64,000 nucleotides of DNA from Thiocapsa marina 5811 (GTDB lineage: Bacteria > Pseudomonadota > Gammaproteobacteria > Chromatiales > Chromatiaceae). A model generated the notes under the pieces. That model saw only the letters and a program-made list of their open reading frames with translations, did not search any database and was not told the origin of the DNA. The stretch lies in the NCBI RefSeq assembly GCF_000223985.1, contig NZ_AFWV01000016.1, positions 47,834-111,833 of the forward strand, written 5' to 3'. Shown here one piece after another: positions 28,544 to 36,541 of the stretch. Numbering within the stretch: position 1 is the first letter of the stretch; each line of letters begins with the position of its first letter. The position numbers and the translations under genes were made by a program.

Positions 28544-29329
28544 ATGACACTGTCGCGACGACCCGCGGTGGCCGGTCTCTTTTACCCCGGCGATCCACGC
28601 GAGCTCAAACACATGGTGGACGGTTATCTCGCGGAGGCGCCTGCTCGGGACACACCGCCGAAGGCCCTGATCGCGCCCCATGCCGGCTACATCTATTCCG
28701 GCTCGATCGCGGCCAGCGCCTATGCGACCTTGTTGCCGGCGCATGCGGCGATCACCCGCGTGGTCCTTCTCGGACCCGCCCATCGCGTGCCCGTGCGTGG
28801 TCTGGCGACCAGCAGCGCGGAGTGCTTCGACACGCCGCTCGGCTCGGTCGATCTGGATCGCGCAGCGATCGATTCGGCGCTGGCGCTACCGCAGGTCCGG
28901 ATCATGGACGAGGCGCATGCCCAAGAGCACAGCCTCGAGGTCCAGCTCCCGTTCCTGCAGGAGGCGCTCGACCGCTTCACGCTCGTGCCCTTCGTCGTGG
29001 GCGACACCAGTCCCGCGGAGGTCGCCGAGGTGTTGGATCTGCTCTGGGGGGGTCCGGAGACGCTGATCGTCGTCAGCTCCGACCTCAGCCACTATTACGA
29101 TTACGCCACCGCGAAACGGCTCGATACGGCGACCTCCACGGCCATCGAGGCGCTCGAACCGCAGGACATCCATTACGAGCAAGCCTGCGGGCGCATCCCG
29201 GTGAATGGCCTGCTCGAGCTGGCACGGCGACGCGGCTTGCACGCACGCACGCTCGACCTACGCAACTCCGGCGATACCGCAGGTCCGCGCGACCAGGTGG
29301 TCGGGTATGGCGCCTATGTTTTCCATTGA
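28544..29329 (+). CDS. amrB: AmmeMemoRadiSam system protein B (MEMO1-like)
   Basis: A 261-residue member of the MEMO family, related in fold to extradiol dioxygenases. RRPAVAGLFYPGDP, LIAPHAGYIYSGSIAA, GPAHRVPVRG, EHSLEVQLPFLQ and VVSSDLSHYY are the hallmark blocks, with the conserved metal-site His residues. A strong AGGAGG lies 8 bases before the ATG. Its stop overlaps the start of amrA, so the two are co-translated. Confidence 0.94.
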   Translation: MTLSRRPAVAGLFYPGDPRELKHMVDGYLAEAPARDTPPKALIAPHAGYIYSGSIAASAYATLLPAHAAITRVVLLGPAHRVPVRGLATSSAECFDTPLGSVDLDRAAIDSALALPQVRIMDEAHAQEHSLEVQLPFLQEALDRFTLVPFVVGDTSPAEVAEVLDLLWGGPETLIVVSSDLSHYYDYATAKRLDTATSTAIEALEPQDIHYEQACGRIPVNGLLELARRRGLHARTLDLRNSGDTAGPRDQVVGYGAYVFH

Positions 29330-29936
29330 GGCCGCGCCTGCCTACCGCACCGAGGAACGACAGATGCTCCTCGGCATTGCCGCCCGATCGATCGAGCACG
29401 GATTGAATCAGGGCTGTCCCCTGGAACCGGATCCGCACGACTACCCGGCCGCGCTCCAAGCCGAGCGCGCGACCTTCGTGACGCTCCAAATCGACGGAGC
29501 TCTGCGCGGCTGCATCGGCGTACTGGAGGCGATTCGACCGCTGGTCCTGGATGTGGCACACAACGCCTTCGCAGCAGCCTTTCAAGATCCGCGTTTCCCG
29601 CCCCTGACGCGCGCCGAGCTGCCGCGTCTCGAGATCCACATCTCGGTCCTGACCCCGCCGCACGCCATGCAGTTCAGCTCGGAGGCCGACCTGCTCGGGC
29701 AGATCAGACCCGGGATCGACGGGCTGATCCTGGAGGATCGCGGTCGGCGCGGAACCTTCCTGCCGTCGGTGTGGGAGCAATTGCCGAGCCCCTCGGAGTT
29801 CCTCGAGCACCTGCGCTACAAGGCGGGTCTACCGTCGGGATACTGGTCGGATACCCTCGCCGTCTCCCGCTATGCGACCGAATCGTTCGGCGCCTCGATC
29901 GAGGAGGCCTTCGGCGAGGGCCGTCGCTCCGCATGA
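29316..29936 (+). CDS. amrA: AmmeMemoRadiSam system protein A (AMMECR1-like)
   Basis: 206 residues from the ATG at 29316 (another in-frame ATG at 29307 is equally possible). The AMMECR1 signature LRGCIGVLEAIRPL is present, with ARSIEHGL near the start, FPPLTRAELPRLEIHISVLTPP in the middle and GTFLPSVWEQLP later. It overlaps the end of amrB by 14 bp. Function is unknown in all organisms; the gene set AmrA/AmrB/AmrS travels together. Confidence 0.93.
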   Translation: MFSIEAAPAYRTEERQMLLGIAARSIEHGLNQGCPLEPDPHDYPAALQAERATFVTLQIDGALRGCIGVLEAIRPLVLDVAHNAFAAAFQDPRFPPLTRAELPRLEIHISVLTPPHAMQFSSEADLLGQIRPGIDGLILEDRGRRGTFLPSVWEQLPSPSEFLEHLRYKAGLPSGYWSDTLAVSRYATESFGASIEEAFGEGRRSA

Positions 29937-30005
29937 AGGGCTGCCCTCTCGAATCCCGTCTCGATGCCGCAGGGCGTCGATCTTCACCCTGACCCGAGTC
30001 AGATC

Positions 30006-32441
30006 ATGCCCATTGCCTCACTCGAAGCGACCGCGCTCTATCGACGCTGCGACCCCGAGCAGCTCCAATTCGAGACCACGGCGGATCTCGATGTGCGCGA
30101 CGGACTGATCGCGCAGGATCGCGCGATCGCGGCGGTTCGTTTCGGAATCGGCATTCATCACGAGGGCTACAATCTCTTCGCACTCGGCCCTTCGGGGACC
30201 GGCAAGTACGCCTTGCTCCGGAGCGCGGTCGAGGAGCGCGCCCACGGCGAAGCAGTTCCGCCGGACTGGTGCTACGTCTTCAATTTCGAGGACGCACATC
30301 GCCCGCGCGCGCTGCGTCTGCCGCCCGGCAAGGGCGCTGAGCTCAAGCGCGACATGGACCAGCTGGTCGAAGACCTGCATCGGGCGATCCAGGCGCTGTT
30401 CGAGAGCGACGAATACCGGACCCGCACCCAGGCGCTCGAAGAAGAGCTCGAGGAACGCCAAGAGCGTGCCATGGGCGAGATCCGCGAGCTGGCCAAGGAG
30501 AAGGACGTCATCCTCCTGCAGACCCCGACCGGGTTCACCCTCGCGCCGTTGCGCGACGGCAAGCCGCTCGGACCGAACGAGTTCCATGCCTTATCGGAAG
30601 ACGAACGCGCCCGGATCGAGGAGGACATCAACAGCCTTCAGGCCGAGATGCGCAAGGCATTGCACCAAATGCCGCTCTGGAAGAAGCGCTCGGACGAGCA
30701 GATCGAAGCGCTGAATCGCGAGATGGCCGCCGCCGCCATCCAGAGCCTGATGGAGGGACTCTGCGAGAAATACGCCGATCTCCAGGCCGTCGTCGACTAC
30801 CTCAATCAGGTCCAGGACGATGTCGTGGAGAATTTCCGCCAGTTTCTTCCCGATCACGACAAGCAGCCGCAGCTGCTCGGGATCTGGATCCCGCAGAACA
30901 CCGACGGCCCGCCCTGGCATCAACGCTACCGCGTCAACGTCCTCCTCGGACACGACAAGAACGGCGGCGCCCCGGTCGTCTACGCGGATCTGCCGGCGCA
31001 TCATCAGCTGGTCGGCCGCATCGAGCACCGCGCCCACCTCGGCGCGCTGGAGACGGACTTCACCATGATCCGCGCCGGCGCGCTGCATCAGGCCAACGGC
31101 GGCTATCTGATCGTCGATGCACTCAAGCTGCTGATGCAACCCTTCGCCTGGGAGACCCTAAAGCGCCTCCTGCAGGCCGCCGAGATCCGCATCGAGTCGC
31201 TCGCCCAGATCACCAGCCTCATCAGCACCCTGTCGCTGGAGCCCGAGCCGATCCCCCTGGATGTGAAGATCGTGATGCTCGGCGAGCGGCACATCTACTA
31301 TCTGCTCTGCGAGCTGGACCCGGAATTCAGCGAGCTGTTCAAGGTCGCCGTCGATTTCGAGGATCAGCTCGAGCGCGGTCCGGAGAGCCATCTGGTCTAT
31401 GCACGCTTTATCGCCTCCGAGGTGCGCCGCGCAGGGCTGCATCATTTCGACCGCGCGGCGGTCGCACGGGTGATCGAGCACAGTGCGCGCTTGGCCGACG
31501 ACAACGAGCGGCTCACCAGTCACATGCGCTCCATCGGCGATCTGGTGCGCGAGAGCGATTATTGGGCCAAGACCGCCGGGCGCGAGACGGTCGGGGCAGA
31601 GGACGTCCAACGCGCCATCGACGCCAAGATCGAGCGCGTCGACCGCATCAGCCGTCGGCTACGCGAAGAAACCACCCGCGGAACCATCCTGATCGAGACG
31701 CGCGGCAGCAAGGTCGGTCAGGTCAACGGGCTCGCGGTCATGAGTCTGGGCGGATTCGCGTTCGGACATCCGAGCCGGATCACCGCCCGCGTGCGACTCG
31801 GCAAAGGCGAGCTGATCGACATCGAGCGCGAGGTCAAGCTCGGCGGCCCCATCCATTCCAAGGGCGTGCTCATCCTCCAGGGTTTCATCGCCGGGCGCTA
31901 TGCACTTGACTATCCGCTTTCACTCTCGGCCAGCCTGGTGTTCGAGCAGTCCTACGGCGGTGTGGAGGGCGACAGCGCCTCCTCCGCCGAGCTCTACGCC
32001 CTGCTCTCCGCGCTCGCCGATCTGCCGATCAGCCAATCGCTTGCGGTCACCGGCTCGGTCAATCAGCTCGGGGAGGTCCAGGCGATCGGCGGGGTCAACG
32101 AGAAGATCGAGGGTTTCTTCGACGTCTGCGCGGCACGCGGTTCGGTCGACGGACAAGGCGTCCTGATCCCTGCATCCAACGTCAAACACCTGATGCTGCG
32201 CGCCGATGTGCGCGAGGCGGTGGCTCGGGGTCGTTTTGCGGTCTACCCGATCGCGAACATCGACGAGGGGATCGAGATCCTGACCGGGATGCCGGCCGGC
32301 ACGCGCGCATCCGACGGGGCCTTCCCCGCCGGCAGCGTCAACGCGCGTGTCGAAGCCCGCCTGGTCGGATTCTCCGAGCGCCTGCGGGCCCTGCATGCAC
32401 GGGACGGCAAGTCCCGATCGGGTGAAGGGGCCGAACCATGA
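30006..32441 (+). CDS. Lon-like ATP-dependent protease (AAA + Lon_C, non-classical)
   Basis: 811 residues from 30006; an in-frame ATG at 29964 would add 14. There is no classical Lon N-domain. The Walker A is LGPSGTGKYALL near residue 61. A long coiled-coil insertion follows (ALEEELEERQERAMGEIRELAKEKD). The C-terminal Lon peptidase domain has the catalytic Ser in EGDSASSAEL (about residue 655) and Lys in GGVNEKIEGF (about 700). Such COG1067 proteins are soluble relatives of LonB. The UspA-like gene begins in its stop codon (4-bp overlap), so the two products are probably made together. Confidence 0.92.
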   Translation: MPIASLEATALYRRCDPEQLQFETTADLDVRDGLIAQDRAIAAVRFGIGIHHEGYNLFALGPSGTGKYALLRSAVEERAHGEAVPPDWCYVFNFEDAHRPRALRLPPGKGAELKRDMDQLVEDLHRAIQALFESDEYRTRTQALEEELEERQERAMGEIRELAKEKDVILLQTPTGFTLAPLRDGKPLGPNEFHALSEDERARIEEDINSLQAEMRKALHQMPLWKKRSDEQIEALNREMAAAAIQSLMEGLCEKYADLQAVVDYLNQVQDDVVENFRQFLPDHDKQPQLLGIWIPQNTDGPPWHQRYRVNVLLGHDKNGGAPVVYADLPAHHQLVGRIEHRAHLGALETDFTMIRAGALHQANGGYLIVDALKLLMQPFAWETLKRLLQAAEIRIESLAQITSLISTLSLEPEPIPLDVKIVMLGERHIYYLLCELDPEFSELFKVAVDFEDQLERGPESHLVYARFIASEVRRAGLHHFDRAAVARVIEHSARLADDNERLTSHMRSIGDLVRESDYWAKTAGRETVGAEDVQRAIDAKIERVDRISRRLREETTRGTILIETRGSKVGQVNGLAVMSLGGFAFGHPSRITARVRLGKGELIDIEREVKLGGPIHSKGVLILQGFIAGRYALDYPLSLSASLVFEQSYGGVEGDSASSAELYALLSALADLPISQSLAVTGSVNQLGEVQAIGGVNEKIEGFFDVCAARGSVDGQGVLIPASNVKHLMLRADVREAVARGRFAVYPIANIDEGIEILTGMPAGTRASDGAFPAGSVNARVEARLVGFSERLRALHARDGKSRSGEGAEP

Positions 32442-33244
32442 GCACCGAAGCCTCGAGCGGGCGAATCCGCCGGATCGCGGTCGCACTGGACGCCTCCCCT
32501 CACAGCCTACAGGGTCTGACCTTGGCCGCCGGCATCGCCGCCGCTCTGGACGCCGAGCTCGAGGGCGTTTTTGTCGAAGACACCGAGCTGCTGCGTCTCG
32601 CCGGGCTGCCCTTTCTGCGCGAGCTGCGCCTCGCGACACTGTGCGAGAGCGCCCTGGACGCCGAACGGCTCGAACGCGAGCTACGCGCGGCGGCACGCGG
32701 CGTTCGCGAACGGCTCGAACGCACCGCTGTCGAGCTGGGTGTGAACTGGTCGTTCCGGGTCTGGCGCGGCGATCTCGAGGCCGAGATCCTGGGTGCCGCA
32801 CTCGATGCGGAGCTCTTCGCGTTGGGGCGAATCGGACGGTTTGCCCCGCTGCGACGGCGACCGCGGCCGATCGCCCCCAAGCCGCGGAACGGCGGCCCCC
32901 TCGTCGGCGTGCTCTATTCCGGCAGCGAGGGGGCCACGCGCGCCCTCGCGATCGCCTTGGAGTTGGTGGTCCGACATGCCGCGAACCTCGTGGTCATCCT
33001 GCAACCCGAGATCTCCGCGGATACGGCCACGCTGCGCGGCCGCGTGCTCGAGCAGCTCGCAACCCTGCACGAGCAGACTCGCCTCGTGTCGCTGGAGGGC
33101 GCCGATGCGGCCGGTCTCTCGGCGACGGTCGGGAAGCTCGGCATCGATCTGCTCATCCTCGACGAGACCAATCCGCTCCTGGCACGCGCCTCGCTCTGGA
33201 ACAGTCTGGAGAGCCTGGGCTGTCCGGTGGTGATCGGACGCTGA
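32438..33244 (+). CDS. UspA-like protein, translationally coupled to Lon-like protease
   Basis: 268 residues. The N-terminal half (RRIAVALDASPHSLQGLTLAAGIAAALDAELEGVFVED) has the first strand, conserved Asp and helix of universal stress proteins; the second half (VGVLYSGSEGATRALAIAL) looks like a degenerate repeat ending GCPVVIGR. No clean G-2x-G-9x-G ATP motif is seen, so ATP binding is doubtful. The ATG overlaps the Lon-like stop. An adaptor or stress sensor for the protease is a reasonable guess from the coupling. Confidence 0.7.
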   Translation: MSTEASSGRIRRIAVALDASPHSLQGLTLAAGIAAALDAELEGVFVEDTELLRLAGLPFLRELRLATLCESALDAERLERELRAAARGVRERLERTAVELGVNWSFRVWRGDLEAEILGAALDAELFALGRIGRFAPLRRRPRPIAPKPRNGGPLVGVLYSGSEGATRALAIALELVVRHAANLVVILQPEISADTATLRGRVLEQLATLHEQTRLVSLEGADAAGLSATVGKLGIDLLILDETNPLLARASLWNSLESLGCPVVIGR

Positions 33245-33250
33245 GCGATC

Positions 33251-33340
33251 GTGCGCTCCAAGGTCGATCGACTCGAATGGCTCATCCCGCTGATGTTCGC
33301 CCACGTCGCCGCGATCGCCGCTCTGGTCAAGCTTCTCTGA
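33251..33340 (+). CDS. Possible 29-aa single-TM peptide
   Basis: A GTG-started frame directly after the UspA-like stop, in the same frame: RSKVDRLEWLIPLMFAHVAAIAALVKLL. It has a charged N-terminus and one hydrophobic helix, the composition of bacterial small membrane proteins. No clear ribosome site is visible, but translation could reinitiate from the gene ending 6 bp earlier. It could equally be chance. Confidence 0.35.
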   Translation: MRSKVDRLEWLIPLMFAHVAAIAALVKLL

Positions 33341-33425
33341 GGAAGGCACCGTCAAGGCCGCGGAACCCTTGCATGCGGCAAGAAGCGTTGGGCCGTCCCT
33401 TCAGGGCTTCGGATGGGGGTCGTGT

Positions 33426-33444
33426 CCCGGGGCGTTGCCCCGGG
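33426..33444. terminator. GC-rich hairpin between convergent genes
   Basis: CCCGGGGC-GTT-GCCCCGGG is a perfect 8-bp stem with a 3-base loop between the Lon/UspA unit and the convergent FAAL gene. There is no U-tract, so it is at most a Rho-type or structural stop, or a small repeat. Confidence 0.4.
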
Positions 33445-33584
33445 CTCGCGTGGTGAGCCCCGTTGGGGCAGCCGGAGACCAGCGGGTTCGATGCATGGTC
33501 ATGGCAGGCTCCGTCCGATAGTGGATCAGGGAGCAGCCTGCGCCGATCGGTGGCTTATTCCGTGAGCCTGGCGGACGATTCTGT

Positions 33585-36365
33585 CTAATCAGGACCACCG
33601 AAGCCGGTCACTCGCTCCGCAATCCAGGCATGCGAGCGGTCGCGCAATCCGATCGCGGCTTCCCAATCGTCCCCGTCGGGCTGGATGGGCGGACCGATCA
33701 GGACCTCGGCGTGTCCGGGACGGGGCGAAAATCGGTCGCCGGGCATCAGCTCGCGTGTCCCTCGCAGCACCGCGGGAACAAGAGGCACGCCGGCCCGAGC
33801 GGCGGCGGCGAATGCGCCCATTCGAAAGGGCAAGAGCCCGGGCTGCTCGCGGAAGGTGCCTTCGGGAAAAAACGCCAAGGTGTCGCCGCGAGCCAGCATC
33901 TCGGCAAAGCGCGCGGACTCGGCACTCCCGGCATGCGGATCGAAGCGATCGACGAAATTCGCTCCCATCCGTCGCATGAAGGCCGCCACGATCGGCCGCG
34001 CGAGGAGCTCGCTCTTCGCGACGAAGCCGATCGGACGCTCCAACGCCTCGGCCAAGGCCAAACCATCGAGATAGCTTTGATGATTGGCGACCAAGACAAA
34101 GGGATGCCCCTTCGGCGGGAGATGCTCCCGGCCCGTCACGGTGAGTCGCATGAAGGTCGATCGGCGCAGGAGTCGAATGCCGAACCGCGCCATCGACCAC
34201 CGCAGACGTGGACTCGGACTCGCCATGATGCCGATCCAGAACCAGGGCGCGATCAGGTAGAACACCGCCCAAGCGTACCCCGCATAGAGTTGGCCCGGCA
34301 GGCTCGAAGCCCGTGTACGAAGTCCGGACGCAGCGGCCCGCATCAACTGCCAAACGGGGCGACGCACCTGCTCGGAGAGCCGGCCGGCGAGATAGCGATC
34401 CCGCGTCGCGGCGCGTCGCAGCTTGCCGCTCGAGGTCTTGAGCACCGCACGCGGCGGCACCAGCAGCAGCTCGTCGGGCGGCAGTCCGAGAACATCGGTC
34501 GCACGCTCGCGCAGCCGGCGGGCCAGCTCGGCACGACGCGCCGGGTCACGCTCCTTGCTCTCGGCCAGGATCACCAGCCGCTCGCTGCCCAGCTCCGGAT
34601 CCAAGGCCGCGAATGCGACCACGCAACCCTTGCGCACCCCGTCGACTTTGCCGAGGGCCTCTTCGACCTCGTAGGGATAGATGTTGCGCCCGCCGCGGAT
34701 AATGAGATCCTTCACACGACCGGTCAGATGGATGTCGCCGCCCGCCAGATAGGCGCGATCGCCGGTCGAATGCCAGCCGTCGCGGATGAGTGCCTGCGTG
34801 GCCGCCGGGTTGCGATAGTAGCCGCGGGTCGCGGATGGCCCCTGAAACTCGAGCAAGCCCTCATGGCGTTCCGGTCGCTCGCGACCCGCTTCGTCGACCA
34901 CGCGCACCCGATAGCCCGGGAGCGCGCGACCGCAGGCGACGACCTCCATCGCCTGCGGGTCCTCGCAGCCGACCGGCAACGCATAGCCCGCGCGGGCAAA
35001 TCGGTCGCGATCGATACAATCGATCCGAGGCCCGCGTCCCGCCGGGGGAAACGCCAGCCCGACCGCCGCCTCGGCCAGACCATAGACGGGCGCGAGCGCC
35101 TCGGAGCGCAGACCGGCGGGGGCAAATCGCGCTGCGAATCGACGCAAGGTCTCGGGACTGACGGGCTCGGCTCCGTTGAGCGCCCAGCGCCAGCGGCTCA
35201 AGTCCAGATCGGCGATCTGGGCATCCGTGATCCGGGTCAGGCAGAGCTCGTAGGCAAAGTTCGGAGCCGCCGAGATGGTCCCGCCGTGGCGATGGATCGC
35301 CTCCAACCAACGCACCGGACGGGCCAGGAAGGCAAGCGGGGACATCGAGACCAGCGGAATGCCGTAGTACAGGCTGCCGAGCCACGCACCGATCAACCCC
35401 ATGTCGTGATAGAGCGGCAACCAGCTGACGAAGACGTCGTCGGGCGCGACCTGTACGACCTCGCCCATGGCGCGGATATTTGCGAGAAGGTCCGCATGGG
35501 TCAGAACCACACCCTTGGGATCGCCGGTACTGCCGGAGGTGTACTGGAGAAAGGCGATGTCCTGCGGCGCGGGGCGCGCGCGGGTCTCGCTCGGCGTTTC
35601 CTGCTCGAGGCCCTCGAGCGTCACGATGCCCCGCAGCGAGCGGACCTGAACCCGCAGGACGCGGCCGATGGCCCGCGCCTCCGGGACCGTGATGAGAAAG
35701 GTCGCACCTGCGTTGTCGAGGATCCGGGCGTGACGACGCAGATGCTCCTCGATCTGCTGGGGTCGGCTCGGCGGATAGATGGGCACCGGAACGCCGCCGG
35801 CCATGAGGACGCCGAAGAAGCTGTTGAAGTAATCCGACCCCGTCGGAAGCATCAGGGCCACGGTCGAGCCCGGACGCAATCCGGCTGCCTGCAGACGCGC
35901 GGCGACCCGTGCGGCGCCGTCGGCGAGCGACCGATAGCTGATCCGCTGCGCACCCGTATCCGAACCCTCGTACAGGATGTGAATCCGCTCCGCGTGGTCT
36001 TGCAGATGGCGATCCAGCACATCCAAAAGGGTCAATGCAGAGGCCGGATGACCCTCGGCGGCACGCGCGGGCGCGACGGCAAACCCGACATCGGGGGCGT
36101 CCCCCGACCCTTCGAGCAGAAAACCCATGAGGTCTCGGGCAGTCGCCGCGGAGAGCGCATGCTCGGAGAGCCTGACCCCGAGACCCTTCTCGATCCGTGC
36201 GATCAGCTCGGAGCGACCCAGGCTATCGAGTCCGAGATCGGCCTCCAACCGCGTATCCAGATCGATCCCGTCCGGGGGAACCGGCACCCTCGACTCGCGC
36301 GCAAAGCTAGACAGAATCGACAGGAGTCGTTGCGCACGCTCGTCGTCCTGAGTGGATCCCGTCAT
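33585..36365 (-). CDS. ACP / fatty-acyl-AMP ligase / PlsC acyltransferase fusion
   Basis: A 926-residue three-module enzyme. Residues about 10-95 are an acyl carrier domain with the phosphopantetheine Ser48 in LGLDSLGRSEL. Residues about 125-690 are an acyl-AMP ligase: LQYTSGSTGDPKGVV, the SWLPLYHDMGLIG motif typical of FAALs, and STGDRAYL with GRVKDLIIRGGRNIYP. The C-terminal part is a PlsC-type acyltransferase with NHQSYLDGL and FFPEGTFR. It probably activates a fatty acid, loads its own ACP and passes the acyl group to a lysolipid or alcohol. The start at 36365 excludes a poor upstream extension. Confidence 0.93.
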   Translation of the reverse strand: MTGSTQDDERAQRLLSILSSFARESRVPVPPDGIDLDTRLEADLGLDSLGRSELIARIEKGLGVRLSEHALSAATARDLMGFLLEGSGDAPDVGFAVAPARAAEGHPASALTLLDVLDRHLQDHAERIHILYEGSDTGAQRISYRSLADGAARVAARLQAAGLRPGSTVALMLPTGSDYFNSFFGVLMAGGVPVPIYPPSRPQQIEEHLRRHARILDNAGATFLITVPEARAIGRVLRVQVRSLRGIVTLEGLEQETPSETRARPAPQDIAFLQYTSGSTGDPKGVVLTHADLLANIRAMGEVVQVAPDDVFVSWLPLYHDMGLIGAWLGSLYYGIPLVSMSPLAFLARPVRWLEAIHRHGGTISAAPNFAYELCLTRITDAQIADLDLSRWRWALNGAEPVSPETLRRFAARFAPAGLRSEALAPVYGLAEAAVGLAFPPAGRGPRIDCIDRDRFARAGYALPVGCEDPQAMEVVACGRALPGYRVRVVDEAGRERPERHEGLLEFQGPSATRGYYRNPAATQALIRDGWHSTGDRAYLAGGDIHLTGRVKDLIIRGGRNIYPYEVEEALGKVDGVRKGCVVAFAALDPELGSERLVILAESKERDPARRAELARRLRERATDVLGLPPDELLLVPPRAVLKTSSGKLRRAATRDRYLAGRLSEQVRRPVWQLMRAAASGLRTRASSLPGQLYAGYAWAVFYLIAPWFWIGIMASPSPRLRWSMARFGIRLLRRSTFMRLTVTGREHLPPKGHPFVLVANHQSYLDGLALAEALERPIGFVAKSELLARPIVAAFMRRMGANFVDRFDPHAGSAESARFAEMLARGDTLAFFPEGTFREQPGLLPFRMGAFAAAARAGVPLVPAVLRGTRELMPGDRFSPRPGHAEVLIGPPIQPDGDDWEAAIGLRDRSHAWIAERVTGFGGPD

Positions 36366-36507
36366 GGACGATTCCGATTCCTCGAAGGCTGTGATTCGAA
36401 CCCTTCTCCGGCCTGAAGTCTTACACGAAAATAGCCCGAGCATAACCCGCATGCGGGCAGGCCGTGAAGGTGAATAGTTACAATAAAACCCTACTCGTTT
36501 TCCTGCA

Positions 36508-36513
36508 TATAAT
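36508..36513 (+). promoter_or_regulatory. Candidate -10 element for the PAS-GGDEF-EAL gene
   Basis: TATAAT lies in an AT-rich stretch unusual for this GC-rich DNA, between the divergent FAAL and GGDEF-EAL genes. The matching -35 is poor. If real, transcription starts near 36520, which argues against the in-frame ATGs at 36464 and 36512 and for one at 36542 or 36554. Confidence 0.4.
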
Positions 36514-36541
36514 GGCGAATCGGCTGCCATCGCATATCGCA

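Noticed and set aside
33630..36416. A 928-codon open frame antisense to the ACP-FAAL-PlsC gene
   Set aside because: Coextensive with a well-supported gene on the other strand and with no protein-like composition or motif.
36464..36541. Earlier starts (36464, 36512) for the PAS-GGDEF-EAL gene
   Set aside because: They overlap a TATAAT promoter-like element and add residues with no domain; later ATGs are preferred.
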